Below are positions 28,668 through 36,045 of a stretch of DNA of 59,623 nucleotides, piece by piece. Both the position numbers and the translations under genes were made by a program. Where the stretch lies: the NCBI GenBank assembly GCA_020850355.1, contig JADZEX010000047.1:1-59623 (forward strand), given 5' to 3'. The notes below the pieces were generated by a model. It did not search any database. It was given only the letters and a program-made list of their open reading frames with translations, and was not told the origin of the DNA. The DNA is from Fimbriimonadaceae bacterium (GTDB lineage Bacteria > Armatimonadota > UBA10988). The first letter of the stretch is position 1, and every line of letters starts with the position of its first letter.

Positions 28668-31184
28668 ATGGACTTGCCGTTGCTGGGTTACCTCGAGGCG
28701 GTGGAGGTGGCGCGCTCGCCGGAGCCGGAGCGGGTCTACTATTCCAACCCCGACTGGGCGCTCGACGACCAGGGCCCGCTGCTACTGTGGGACCAGTTCG
28801 GCCCGGCGCACAACCTCTTCCTGGCCCGCCCGGCCGCCACCGGCTGGCAGCAGGTCGCGACGCTCCCAGACACGATGCACTCGCATCTGATCCACCTGCC
28901 CGAGCAGGGCCTGAGCCTGATTCTGGGCGTCAACCAGCAGCGCTGCCCGCGCAGCCTGGACCTCTGGTGGAGCTACGGCGCCGACCGCTGGCAAGGCCCG
29001 CTGGAGCTGTTTGGCGCGGCCGACTTCCACGCCGGCAGCACGCCCTGGGCGATCCACCAGGACCGGCTGTTTGTGCCGTTCGAAACGCAGCAGACCGAGC
29101 GCTGGGGTAGCTACGAGTATGGCTGTGTCCACGCCCGCCTCGACAGCGACCTGCGCCGGCCGGCCAACTGGACGCTGGTCCAGAACCGGGTGCCCTGGAG
29201 CGTGCTGCCGAACTGCTTCCACTGCGGCGGCCTGGAAGGCAACCTGATCGTGGCGCCCGACGGGCAGCTCTACAACTTCCTGCGTCTGCCGGCCTACAAC
29301 CGCCTCGGCCGGGCGCGCTGGAACGGCAGCAACTGGGAGTGGCTGGGGCTGGTGCAGGGGGTCCATAACCAGTCGAAGCCAGAGATCTTCAGCACGCCCG
29401 ACGGCCGCTGGTTCCTGCTGGCCAACGGCTGGCCGGCGCGCCGCACGCCGAACCGGCCGCACGACTTCCGCAACACGCTGTGCCTCTGGGAGGCCTGCGA
29501 GCCCGACCTCAGCCGCTGGCGGCTGCTGCGCGTGATCATCAGCGACCGCGAGCCGCGCCACGCCTACAGCTACGTCGCCGCGATGGTCGATCCCAGCGAC
29601 ACCTTCTACCTGGCCGAGCGCGCTGGCGACGACCAGACCCGCAACTTCCACGACACCAACCTGGTGCTGGTGCGGCAGCGCCCGCAGTTCAGCGCCTGGG
29701 TCGAGGAGCCGGCGCTGGTGCCCTACGGCACCGCCGCGGTCGACGCCAGCGGGGTCTGGTCGAAGAGCAACAGCCAGGACGGTCTGCTGCTGTCGCATCT
29801 GGACGGCGCCACCTACCCGCAGGTGCTGCGCGCCACCGTGCGGATCGACGAGCTGCCGAGCGAGGTCGGCGTGCTCGACCTGCTCGGCTTCGCGACCTGC
29901 GATCTGATCAGCATTGCCGGCCTGCAACTGGCCAACGAAGGCAGCGGCACCTACCTGGCGCTGTCGACCGGCGGCCGGCGGATCGCGGTGCGGCCGCAGG
30001 TGCGCGTCGGCGAGGTGCTGCGGCTGCAGGTCACGCTGCGCTCGCCGGTGCAGGTGGTGGTGCAGGTCGACGACGACCAGCCGGTGAAGGGTCGCACCCA
30101 CCTCGCCAGCGATCCGTCGCTGGCCGGCATCCTGCCGCGGGCTGACCGGCCGACCGCCCGGCTGGGGCAAGTCAGCGTCGTGGAGCGGCCCAGCCTGGCC
30201 ACCGGCGACACGGTCTGTGAGGCGCCCGCCCTGCCCGGGGCGCTGATTCTGGTGGACGGCCGCGGCGTCACCGGCCCGCTGGCCGGCGACTTCGCGACCC
30301 CGGCCGAGAACCTGGTGCCCGGCGGGCCGCTGGTCGGCGGTGGTCACCCGGCCTGGTTCGAGCCCTGGGCCGGCGGCGTGCTGTCAGGCCCGAAGTGTGC
30401 CGCGCTGTGGTCGCCGCTGGACCAGCCGCCGGCCGAGTTCACGCTCGGCGGCTTCGGCCGCCTGGGCCGCACCGATCCAGGCTGGAACGTCCTGCTGGCG
30501 GCGTTCGGCGAGCGCTCCGCGACGTATGGCCTGCGCCGCGAGTTGCCCTACCTTGGCCTGCTGCTGCTGAGCGAGGGCGAGGCGCAGCAGAAGCTGGCGG
30601 TGGCCTGGTCGACCTGCGACGACAAAGAGATGACCGTCGCCAACGAGACCGTCGGCTCCTGGTTCTTCTACGCCCTCACCGGCCTGGTCGCCGATGGCGA
30701 ACTGCAACTGCAGCTCTACGCTGGGGAGCCGGGTGGCCGCTGCTGGCCGGTCTGCACGACCACCGCGCCACTCGCCTCGGCCGCCGCGGCGCGGCACTGG
30801 CTGGCGCTGATCGGCAGCGCCGGCAACGAGGTGCGCGGGTTCGGCGGGCTGTTCGTCTGTCAGCAGGCGCTGACCCACGACGAGCTGCAGGGAGTCTGTC
30901 AGGCCGGCTACGCCACCAAGATGGACCGCCACCCGCCGCGCCGGGCGACCTGCGCGGTGCCCTTGCCCAGCGCCCCAGCGCCCGTCGACGTCGCCCCCGC
31001 GCCGCCGGCTGAGCCGGTCGCGCCGGACCTCACGCCGACCACCGTGGAGCCCGCGCCGGAGGCCCCACCCGCGCCGACACCGGTCGAGTCGGCCAGCGCC
31101 CCCGGCCCGATCGATCCAGGCGCCGAGAGCTGGCCCGACCTGCCGCTGCCGCCAGGGGCCGAACCGCCCGCCGCCGAATCGTAA
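28668..31184 (+). CDS. Large sialidase-like beta-propeller protein with two LamG-like domains
   Basis: 838 residues. The first 360 form a propeller-like domain (SNPDWALDDQGPLLLWDQFG, PDGRWFLLANGWPARR, AAMVDPSDTFYLAERAG) akin to GH33/BNR or GH43-like families but without clear Asp boxes. Two concanavalin-like sandwiches follow (about 370-510 and 590-760). The last 75 residues are Pro/Ala/Glu-rich low complexity. No signal peptide is visible, odd for a glycan-acting protein. Start ATG 28668; a TGT-TACGCT at 28638-28646 may be an extended -10 box. The 98-bp region shared with the divergent sialidase gene probably holds both promoters. Confidence 0.8.
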   Translation: MDLPLLGYLEAVEVARSPEPERVYYSNPDWALDDQGPLLLWDQFGPAHNLFLARPAATGWQQVATLPDTMHSHLIHLPEQGLSLILGVNQQRCPRSLDLWWSYGADRWQGPLELFGAADFHAGSTPWAIHQDRLFVPFETQQTERWGSYEYGCVHARLDSDLRRPANWTLVQNRVPWSVLPNCFHCGGLEGNLIVAPDGQLYNFLRLPAYNRLGRARWNGSNWEWLGLVQGVHNQSKPEIFSTPDGRWFLLANGWPARRTPNRPHDFRNTLCLWEACEPDLSRWRLLRVIISDREPRHAYSYVAAMVDPSDTFYLAERAGDDQTRNFHDTNLVLVRQRPQFSAWVEEPALVPYGTAAVDASGVWSKSNSQDGLLLSHLDGATYPQVLRATVRIDELPSEVGVLDLLGFATCDLISIAGLQLANEGSGTYLALSTGGRRIAVRPQVRVGEVLRLQVTLRSPVQVVVQVDDDQPVKGRTHLASDPSLAGILPRADRPTARLGQVSVVERPSLATGDTVCEAPALPGALILVDGRGVTGPLAGDFATPAENLVPGGPLVGGGHPAWFEPWAGGVLSGPKCAALWSPLDQPPAEFTLGGFGRLGRTDPGWNVLLAAFGERSATYGLRRELPYLGLLLLSEGEAQQKLAVAWSTCDDKEMTVANETVGSWFFYALTGLVADGELQLQLYAGEPGGRCWPVCTTTAPLASAAAARHWLALIGSAGNEVRGFGGLFVCQQALTHDELQGVCQAGYATKMDRHPPRRATCAVPLPSAPAPVDVAPAPPAEPVAPDLTPTTVEPAPEAPPAPTPVESASAPGPIDPGAESWPDLPLPPGAEPPAAES

Positions 31185-31194
31185 GTCGCTGGCG

Positions 31195-31223
31195 GCGCGA
31201 CCGGTGCAGTGAGCAGGTCGCGC
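31195..31223 (+). terminator. Hairpin after the large propeller gene
   Basis: GCGCGACC (31195-31202) pairs with GGTCGCGC (31216-31223) across a 13-nt loop, 10 nt after the stop at 31184. Only a weak AT-rich stretch follows (CATATT). Confidence 0.5.
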
Positions 31224-31235
31224 GCCATATTCCCA

Positions 31236-31259
31236 CCTGGTGGTCATTTGGCCACCAGG
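31236..31259 (+). other. Hairpin before the cytochrome c lipoprotein ribosome site
   Basis: CCTGGTGG (31236-31243) pairs with CCACCAGG (31252-31259), loop 8 nt, directly before the purine-rich ribosome site GGAGAGGGAA of ATG 31272. The placement mirrors the hairpin before the MttB-like gene. Confidence 0.5.
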
Positions 31260-31271
31260 GAGAGGGAACTC

Positions 31272-31955
31272 ATGCGGATTGCGCGTCTCGCCGGGCTGCT
31301 GTCCGGCATCGTTTGCTTGGCCGTACTGGGCAGCGGACTGCTGGTCGGCTGCGGCAGTTCGGGCAACCAACCGGTGGCCTTGGGCCTGCCGGCCGGGCCG
31401 GCCACGGCAGGGCAGGTCGCTGCTGGCCGGACGCTGGTAATGGCGGGCGGCTGCGGAGATTGCCACAACCGCGGCAAGGTCGACCCGACCGATGCCAACT
31501 GGCTGGCCGGCTTCATCGGCCCCGCCGGCGGCAGCGGCGGCGGCACCTTCAACATCGGGCCGTTCCAGACCTATGCCGACAACCTCACGCCGCACGCCAC
31601 GGCTGGCCTGGGCGGCGTGAGCGACCGGCAGGTCTTCAACGCCATGCGCTTCGGGCTGGATCCTGAGGACACGCCCGACGTGGTGATCACCTCCACCACC
31701 CCTGGCGTCGGCAACCATCCCGCCACGCCGGTTTACCTGGCGCCGCCGATGCCCTGGCCCGCCTTCCGCCACTTCGCGGATGAGGACCTCTGGGCGATTG
31801 TGGCCTACCTCAAGCACGGCCTGCGGCCGAATGCCAACGTCGTCCCCCCGAGCGCCGCGCCGCCCGACAACTGGGCCAGCTCCTACGAAGTGGCCGACAT
31901 CGGCGTCTGGCCGGCGGCCGGCTTCCCGACCGCCAGCGAGCAGTTCGTGCCGTAA
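31272..31955 (+). CDS. Monoheme cytochrome c lipoprotein
   Basis: 227 residues. The signal peptide ends in the lipobox LLVG-C (SGLLVGCGSSG), so it is membrane-anchored in the envelope. One heme site, GGCGDCHNRG, lies near residue 60, and the axial Met is probably in the late segment LAPPMPWPAFRHFADEDLWAIVAYL, a typical class I cytochrome c tail. It transfers electrons; the partner is not shown. ATG 31272 has GAGAGGGAA upstream. A strong hairpin ends the unit at 31965-32000. Confidence 0.9.
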   Translation: MRIARLAGLLSGIVCLAVLGSGLLVGCGSSGNQPVALGLPAGPATAGQVAAGRTLVMAGGCGDCHNRGKVDPTDANWLAGFIGPAGGSGGGTFNIGPFQTYADNLTPHATAGLGGVSDRQVFNAMRFGLDPEDTPDVVITSTTPGVGNHPATPVYLAPPMPWPAFRHFADEDLWAIVAYLKHGLRPNANVVPPSAAPPDNWASSYEVADIGVWPAAGFPTASEQFVP

Positions 31956-31964
31956 CGACAAGGA

Positions 31965-32000
31965 CGGCCGCCCGGTGGGGCGAACCCTGCCGGGCGGCCG
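31965..32000 (+). terminator. Terminator-like hairpin after the cytochrome c gene
   Basis: CGGCCGCCCGG (31965-31975) pairs perfectly with CCGGGCGGCCG (31990-32000), an 11-bp GC stem with a 14-nt loop, 9 nt after the stop. There is no T tract. Confidence 0.6.
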
Positions 32001-32290
32001 CCGTCGACGCGGCGCGGAGCAGGCCATGGCGCTACTATCGCTGCCGGCGCTGCGCCAGCAGCGGGGGCCGCTGGCGGGAGTAGCGCGCAGCCGGACAGCC
32101 GGACACGGCTCGACAGCAGTGCCAATCTGGCCGTTGCCCCTTGGCGGCCGGCCCTGACGGCGTTGCTGCAACGTCGTAGCGGGAGCACCGTCGACCGGAT
32201 TCCGCTGGCATCGATGCGGATGGCACGCGGCCCGAGCAGACCAACACCAGCCGTCGTCGCCCAACGTGCTGCCCGAGGCCAACATGGGTG
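32001..32290. other. Intergenic region without a supportable gene
   Basis: 290 bases between the terminator-like hairpin and the promoter at 32291. Short open frames occur on both strands (for example 43 codons from ATG 32028), but none has a ribosome site, length or composition that supports coding, and I recognise no RNA or mobile element. It may be the eroded part of a former carbohydrate gene, as the FGGY remnant downstream suggests. Confidence 0.5.
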
Positions 32291-32318
32291 TTGACAGATC
32301 TCGGTAACCTGCTACGAT
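32291..32318 (+). promoter_or_regulatory. Strong putative promoter in the low-GC zone
   Basis: Consensus TTGACA (32291-32296), a 16-bp spacer and TACGAT (32313-32318). Transcription would begin near 32325 and run through about 180 nt of leader into the small ORF at 32506. Confidence 0.55.
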
Positions 32319-32505
32319 GCGCGGTAAGTCGAACGTCCCCGGTATTGGCAGCCGGCGGGACGTCACTAACAGCTTCGACAAAAAGGAACATAGCGGATAC
32401 GAGATTGGCGCCTCATTCAGGTGGAGTAGCCCGTCTCTGGGACTGCAGTTGACCGCGAGCTACAAGCGCGCGTGGAAACTGTCCGGTACCAAGAAAGGAG
32501 ACGAG
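32319..32505 (+). other. Low-GC leader of unknown nature
   Basis: Bases 32341-32520 are about 56% G+C by count, against about 70% elsewhere. The frame of the small ORF stays open through this leader back to the -10 box, with no usable start codon. Translated, it has alternating aromatic and polar residues (GYEIGASFRWSS, LQLTASYKRAWKL), like outer-membrane beta strands. I recognise no known riboswitch or small RNA motif. It could be an untranslated leader or a fragment of a foreign gene. Confidence 0.35.
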
Positions 32506-32634
32506 ATGCCAAACCTGACTTCGAAGGTGAAGGATGGAGCAGCCCTCTCGCCGGTGCCACGAAGACGTGGCGCTCCACCTGATCAGGGGCACGTTCGAGC
32601 AACCGCCATGTCCACCCACGAAGGAAAGGGCTAG
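32506..32634 (+). CDS. Small ORF, 42 residues, unknown
   Basis: Reads MPNLTSKVKDGAALSPVPRRRG and on to EGKG at the C-terminus, a basic protein with no membrane segment. ATG 32506 has a near-perfect ribosome site, AGAAAGGAGA, ending 4 nt upstream, stronger than most sites in this window. A TTGACA promoter lies about 190 bp upstream, and a 7-bp G/C hairpin starts at the last base of the stop codon. Promoter, ribosome site and hairpin support expression, but there is no recognised family and the ORF is short. Confidence 0.4.
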   Translation: MPNLTSKVKDGAALSPVPRRRGAPPDQGHVRATAMSTHEGKG

Positions 32635-32652
32635 GGGGGGTCATTCCCCCCC
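32634..32652 (+). terminator. G7-C7 hairpin after the small ORF
   Basis: Seven G (32634-32640), loop TCATT, seven C (32646-32652). It starts at the last base of the small ORF stop codon and lacks a T tract. It may be a terminator or the mark of an inserted palindrome. Confidence 0.5.
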
Positions 32653-32815
32653 GCCGGCACACTGCACTGAGAACACAGCGCTCTCGGCAGGCCCCAAGAC
32701 CCGTTGCCCTCCCCCGTACACAGCAGGCCGATCGGCGTTGGCTACTCCGCCGCGAGTTTGGCGGCGGCCGCGACCAGCCAGCCCCGCAGCACGCGGGGTC
32801 CTGACGCCGACACCG
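32653..32815. other. Short region without a supportable gene
   Basis: The frame of the FGGY remnant is open here, but the translation (Arg/Pro-rich) no longer resembles a kinase. It is probably the junction between the atypical segment and the kinase remnant. Confidence 0.4.
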
Positions 32816-33136
32816 CAGGTCCTCGACGCACCGCTCGCTACCGCCGAGCCTTGGGCGGTGGTGGGTGGCGGGTCGCGCAGCACACTCTGGGTCAGCCTGC
32901 TGGCCAGCCTGCTCGGGCGGCCGCTCCGACCGCTGCCGGAGGTGGACTCCGCGCTCGGGGCGGCGCTGTGGGCAGCGGCCAGTGTCGGCCTGGCGGTCGA
33001 GCCGAGCGCCGCGGAGTCGGCCGTCTGCCAGCCCGACCCGGAGGCCCAGGCGCAGCTCGCCGCGGCCTTTGAGCGGTACCAGCAGGCCCACGTGGCGCTG
33101 GCCGGGTTCTACGCCAGCCTGGCGACCCGAGCCTAG
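32816..33136 (+). pseudogene. 3' remnant of an FGGY carbohydrate kinase (xylulokinase-like)
   Basis: About 105 codons match the C-terminal end of xylulokinase: WAVVGGGSRSTLWVSLLASLLGRP (nucleotide and sugar-binding GGGxRSxxW motif), then ALGAALWAAASVGLA, a PDPE segment and a FERYQQAHVALAGFY helix. A whole enzyme has about 480-500 residues. The N-terminal three quarters, including the first FGGY domain, are absent, and no other frame supplies them, so it is a truncated, inactive remnant. The stop overlaps the converging aldolase stop. It points to a lost pentose pathway at this site. Confidence 0.75.
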
Positions 33137-34131
33137 CTGGTGCCTTCCAGCATCTGGTCGTAGAACGCGACGATGCTGCCGGGCTCGTCGACTTCCATGT
33201 ACTTCATGGCGTCGCGCGGGTGGCAGTTGAGCTGCCCGGTGATCATGTAGGCCAGGTCGTAGCCCCACTTCATCTGCGTCCGCAGCCGCGGGATGGCGGT
33301 TTCGAGGCACTCCAGCACCGGCCGCAGGTGATACTTCGGGTTCTTCAGGAAACCGAGCAGCAGCTCCAACGGGCAGTTGCCGGCGCCGCGGCCGAGGCCG
33401 GCGACCGTCGCGTCGAGGCGGTTAACACCCAGCACAATCGCCTCGACCGTGTTGGCGTAGGCGAGCTGCAGGTTGTTGTGGGTGTGGATCCCAATCTCGA
33501 TGTTGGTGCCCTCGACCGCGCGCTGGTACTTGCGGGTGAGGTACTGGATCTCTTCGGAGTACATCGCGCCGAAGCTGTCGACCAGGTAGATGGTCCCAAC
33601 CGGCGTCGCCGCGAGGGCTGCCAGGGCGTCGTCGAGGTCGTTTTCCTGGACCGTCGAGGCGGCCATGATGTTGACCGTCGTCTCGTAGCCCTTGTCGGTG
33701 GCGTCCTGGATCATCGCGATGGCGGTCGGGATCTGGTGGACGTAGGTGGCGACTCGCACGACGTCGAAGACGCTGGCCTCGCAGGGCAGGATATCGTGAT
33801 GGTAGTCGGTGCGCTCGGCATCGGCCATCATCGTCAGCTTCAGCTCGGTCGGGTTGTCGCCGACGATGCGCCGCACGTCGTCCTCGACGCAGAACTTCCA
33901 ATCGCCGAACTTGTCGCGGGAGTAGATCTTTTGGTCGGCCTTGTAGCCGAACTCCATGTAGTCGACCCCGGCGGCGACACAGCAGTCGTAGATGGCTTTG
34001 ACGAAGCCGTCTTCGAAGCGGTGGTCGTTCATCAACCCGCCGTCACGGATGGTGCAGTCGAGTACCTTGATCTCAGGACGGTATGTCACCCACGTCCCCT
34101 TGCTGGTCGATTGGCTCTGCGTGTCGCTCAC
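33133..34131 (-). CDS. DRE-TIM family aldolase (HMGL-like)
   Basis: 332-residue metal-dependent aldolase/lyase of the HMG-CoA lyase, homocitrate synthase and 4-hydroxy-2-oxovalerate aldolase group. The catalytic loop reads LDCTIRDGGLMNDHRF (DGG in place of DRE). The metal site IGIHTHNNLQLA holds the HxH pair, followed by NRLDATVAGLGRGAGNCPLELLL. Members of this subgroup are often next to cell-surface sugar genes, but the substrate is unknown. GTG 34131 has GGAG 6 nt upstream. A TTGACG-N17-TAGTTT promoter lies at 34177-34205, divergent from the SUF regulator promoter. Confidence 0.88.
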   Translation of the reverse strand: MSDTQSQSTSKGTWVTYRPEIKVLDCTIRDGGLMNDHRFEDGFVKAIYDCCVAAGVDYMEFGYKADQKIYSRDKFGDWKFCVEDDVRRIVGDNPTELKLTMMADAERTDYHHDILPCEASVFDVVRVATYVHQIPTAIAMIQDATDKGYETTVNIMAASTVQENDLDDALAALAATPVGTIYLVDSFGAMYSEEIQYLTRKYQRAVEGTNIEIGIHTHNNLQLAYANTVEAIVLGVNRLDATVAGLGRGAGNCPLELLLGFLKNPKYHLRPVLECLETAIPRLRTQMKWGYDLAYMITGQLNCHPRDAMKYMEVDEPGSIVAFYDQMLEGTS

Positions 34132-34176
34132 CCGCGGCTCCTACCCCGTGGCTCGTCACCTCGGCGGCAAGCCCCT

Positions 34177-34205
34177 AAACTAACCCGCCGCCGGCCGTTC
34201 GTCAA
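34177..34205 (-). promoter_or_regulatory. Putative aldolase promoter
   Basis: Minus-strand TTGACG (34205-34200), a 17-bp spacer and TAGTTT (34182-34177). The start near 34170 gives a leader of about 40 nt before GTG 34131. Confidence 0.5.
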
Positions 34206-34276
34206 GCCGTGATCGCGCGCGCTGCGGTGGCCGCTGGGGCGGCGCCGGCGACTCGGCGGCCGCGCCGGATTCGCCG

Positions 34277-34305
34277 TTGACAGGTTCTGGACCCGGATAC
34301 ATAGT
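34277..34305 (+). promoter_or_regulatory. Putative SUF operon promoter
   Basis: TTGACA (34277-34282), a 17-bp spacer and CATAGT (34300-34305). The predicted start near 34312 falls inside the palindrome at 34306-34316. The leader would be about 45 nt before the regulator ATG 34357. Confidence 0.6.
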
Positions 34306-34316
34306 TAACCAGGTTA
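34306..34316 (+). promoter_or_regulatory. Putative operator palindrome
   Basis: TAACC-A-GGTTA directly follows the -10 box and covers the predicted transcription start. It is the only clear palindrome in this promoter region and matches the placing of an autorepressor site for the MarR-family protein encoded next. Binding is inferred from position. Confidence 0.5.
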
Positions 34317-34356
34317 CAGATTTGGGCCGGGCGACCGGTGGGGGCGTGGCAACGCG

Positions 34357-34920
34357 ATGGTGGTGACACCGCACGGCATGACGACGGCGAAGCTGCTGGC
34401 GCAGACGGTGCGCCTGGTGACCGAAGGTCTGGTGGAAGAGACCTTCCGCCAGGTCGCCGAGTTGGGCGAGACGCTGACCGCCGCGCAGTTTGAGGTACTG
34501 CGGTTCATCGATCGCCACGAACGCCCCACGATCGGCGAGGTGGCCGAGGCGCTGCATATCTCGAGCGCCGCCGCGACGAAGTCCGTGAGCGGCCTCGAGG
34601 AGCGCGCCCGGCCGCTGGTGCAGCGCTCCCGCGGGGCCGACCGGCGGACGGTTCGGCTGGCTACCACCGCCGCCGGCAATGCCCTGGTGAACACAGTGCG
34701 GGCGACCTTCACGGGACGCCTGGAAGCGGTGCTCGAACGCATGGGCAGCGCTGAGCAGGCGCGGCTGGAAGAGGGTCTGCGGGCCTTTCTGGCGGCAGCG
34801 CTGGTGACCGCGGGCGACTGCGACGCGGCCTGCTTGCGGTGCGGCATCGACCACAGCGAGAGCTGTCTGGTCCACCTCGCCGAGGTCGGGCTGGTCGGCC
34901 CGCGCGAACGACGTTGTTGA
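34357..34920 (+). CDS. MarR-family regulator with C-terminal Cys cluster, likely SUF operon regulator
   Basis: 187 residues. Residues about 10-145 form the MarR winged helix: the recognition region EVAEALHISSAAATKSVSGLEERAR and the wing RSRGADRRTVRLATTAAG. Unlike typical MarR proteins, it adds a Cys-rich C-terminus, with Cys155, Cys159, Cys162 and Cys170 spaced C-x3-C-x2-C-x7-C, and a final Cys187. Such spacing suits an Fe-S cluster or a metal. The gene heads the operon for Fe-S cluster assembly, 14 bp before the DUF59 gene, so it may sense cluster status as SufR or IscR do in other bacteria, from a different fold family. Fe-S binding is inference. A palindrome at 34306-34316 over the predicted start is a candidate operator. 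Confidence 0.85.
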   Translation: MVVTPHGMTTAKLLAQTVRLVTEGLVEETFRQVAELGETLTAAQFEVLRFIDRHERPTIGEVAEALHISSAAATKSVSGLEERARPLVQRSRGADRRTVRLATTAAGNALVNTVRATFTGRLEAVLERMGSAEQARLEEGLRAFLAAALVTAGDCDAACLRCGIDHSESCLVHLAEVGLVGPRERRC

Positions 34921-34934
34921 GTTGAGGGAGCCGT

Positions 34935-35249
34935 ATGGCGACGCAAGAAGAGGTTCTGGAGGCGCTGAAGGACTGCTACGACCCGGAGATCCCGATCAAT
35001 GTCGTGGACCTCGGGCTGGTCTACGGCGTGGCGGTCGACGAAGCGGGCGAGGTCCTGGTGGACCTGACCTTGACCAGCATCGGCTGCCCGATGGCCGGGG
35101 AGCTGGTGGCGCAGGTGTCGGAGGCGGCAAAGGCTGTCGAGGGCGTTGCCGGCGTGCAGGTCAACCTGGTCTGGTCGCCGCCCTGGTCGCCGCAGTTGGC
35201 GACCGACGATGGCAAGCAGCAGTTGGCGATGATGGGGATTCCGGTCTGA
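34935..35249 (+). CDS. DUF59/MIP18-family Fe-S assembly protein (SufT-like)
   Basis: 104 residues. It has the family marks DPEIPINVVDLGLVY (Asp16-Pro-Glu) and TSIGCPMAGELV with the conserved Cys51. Proteins of this family (SufT, PaaD, CIA2) help mature Fe-S proteins, and SufT genes usually lie in suf operons, as here. It is preceded by GAGGGAG and lies 14 bp after the regulator and 25 bp before sufC. Confidence 0.92.
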   Translation: MATQEEVLEALKDCYDPEIPINVVDLGLVYGVAVDEAGEVLVDLTLTSIGCPMAGELVAQVSEAAKAVEGVAGVQVNLVWSPPWSPQLATDDGKQQLAMMGIPV

Positions 35250-35274
35250 GACGGCCGACAGCAAAGGAACGACG

Positions 35275-36045
35275 ATGGCAGACGGAGCAGAGTTGGTGAT
35301 CCGCGACCTGCGGGCGACCGTCGCGGGCAAGGAGATCCTCAAGGGCGTCAACCTGACGCTTGGCGCCGGCGAGCGGCATGTCTTGCTGGGCGCCAACGGC
35401 TCAGGCAAGTCCACCCTGGCCTACGTCCTGATGGGCCACCCCAACTACACCGTGACCGGCGGCAGCGTCGAGTTCGCCGGCCAGGATCTGCTGGCGCTGG
35501 AGCCCGACGAGCGCGCCCGGCTGGGGCTCTTCCTGGCCTTCCAGTACCCCAAAGAGATCACCGGCGTCACGGTCAGCAACTTCTTGCGCACCGCGGTCGA
35601 AGCGACGCGCGGTGAGAAGGTCAGCCTGCGCGAGTTCAGCAAGCTGCTGACCGGCCACATGGCGACCTTGGAGATGCAGCCCGAGTTCGCCCGGCGCTAT
35701 CTCAACGAGGGCTTCTCCGGCGGCGAGCGCAAGCGCAACGAGATGCTGCAACTGCTGGCCCTGCAGCCGAAGCTGGCGATTCTCGACGAGACCGACTCCG
35801 GGCTCGACGTGCAGATGCGCCAACTCGTGGCCAACGTCGTGCGCGAGCTGGCCAGCAGCAACACCGGCTTCCTGGTGGTCACCCATTACGAGGATGTGGT
35901 GCGGCAGATGCAGCCGCAACACGTGCATATCATGCTGGACGGACGGATCGCGATGTCGGGCGGGCTCGAGCTGGTCGAACGGCTCGGCGCCGAGAAGAGC
36001 TTCGACTGGGTCCGCGAGGAGGTCTCCCATGGCGCAGTCAACTGA
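35275..36045 (+). CDS. sufC: Fe-S cluster assembly ATPase SufC
   Basis: 256-residue ABC-type ATPase that powers the SufBCD scaffold in the cytosol. Walker A is GANGSGKST, the signature is [15 protein letters not shown] (the SufC form), Walker B and D-loop are [12 protein letters not shown], and the switch His is in VVTHYEDVV. It is preceded by AAAGGAA. The last 17 nt overlap sufB, so the two are coupled. Confidence 0.98.
   Translation: MADGAELVIRDLRATVAGKEILKGVNLTLGAGERHVLLGANGSGKSTLAYVLMGHPNYTVTGGSVEFAGQDLLALEPDERARLGLFLAFQYPKEITGVTVSNFLRTAVEATRGEKVSLREFSKLLTGHMATLEMQPEFARRYLNEGFSGGERKRNEMLQLLALQPKLAILDETDSGLDVQMRQLVANVVRELASSNTGFLVVTHYEDVVRQMQPQHVHIMLDGRIAMSGGLELVERLGAEKSFDWVREEVSHGAVN

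Noticed and set aside
32317-32634. 105-codon ORF starting at 32317
   Set aside because: Its ATG lies inside the predicted -10 box, so it cannot be on the transcript. The internal ATG 32506 with AGAAAGGAGA is the likelier start.
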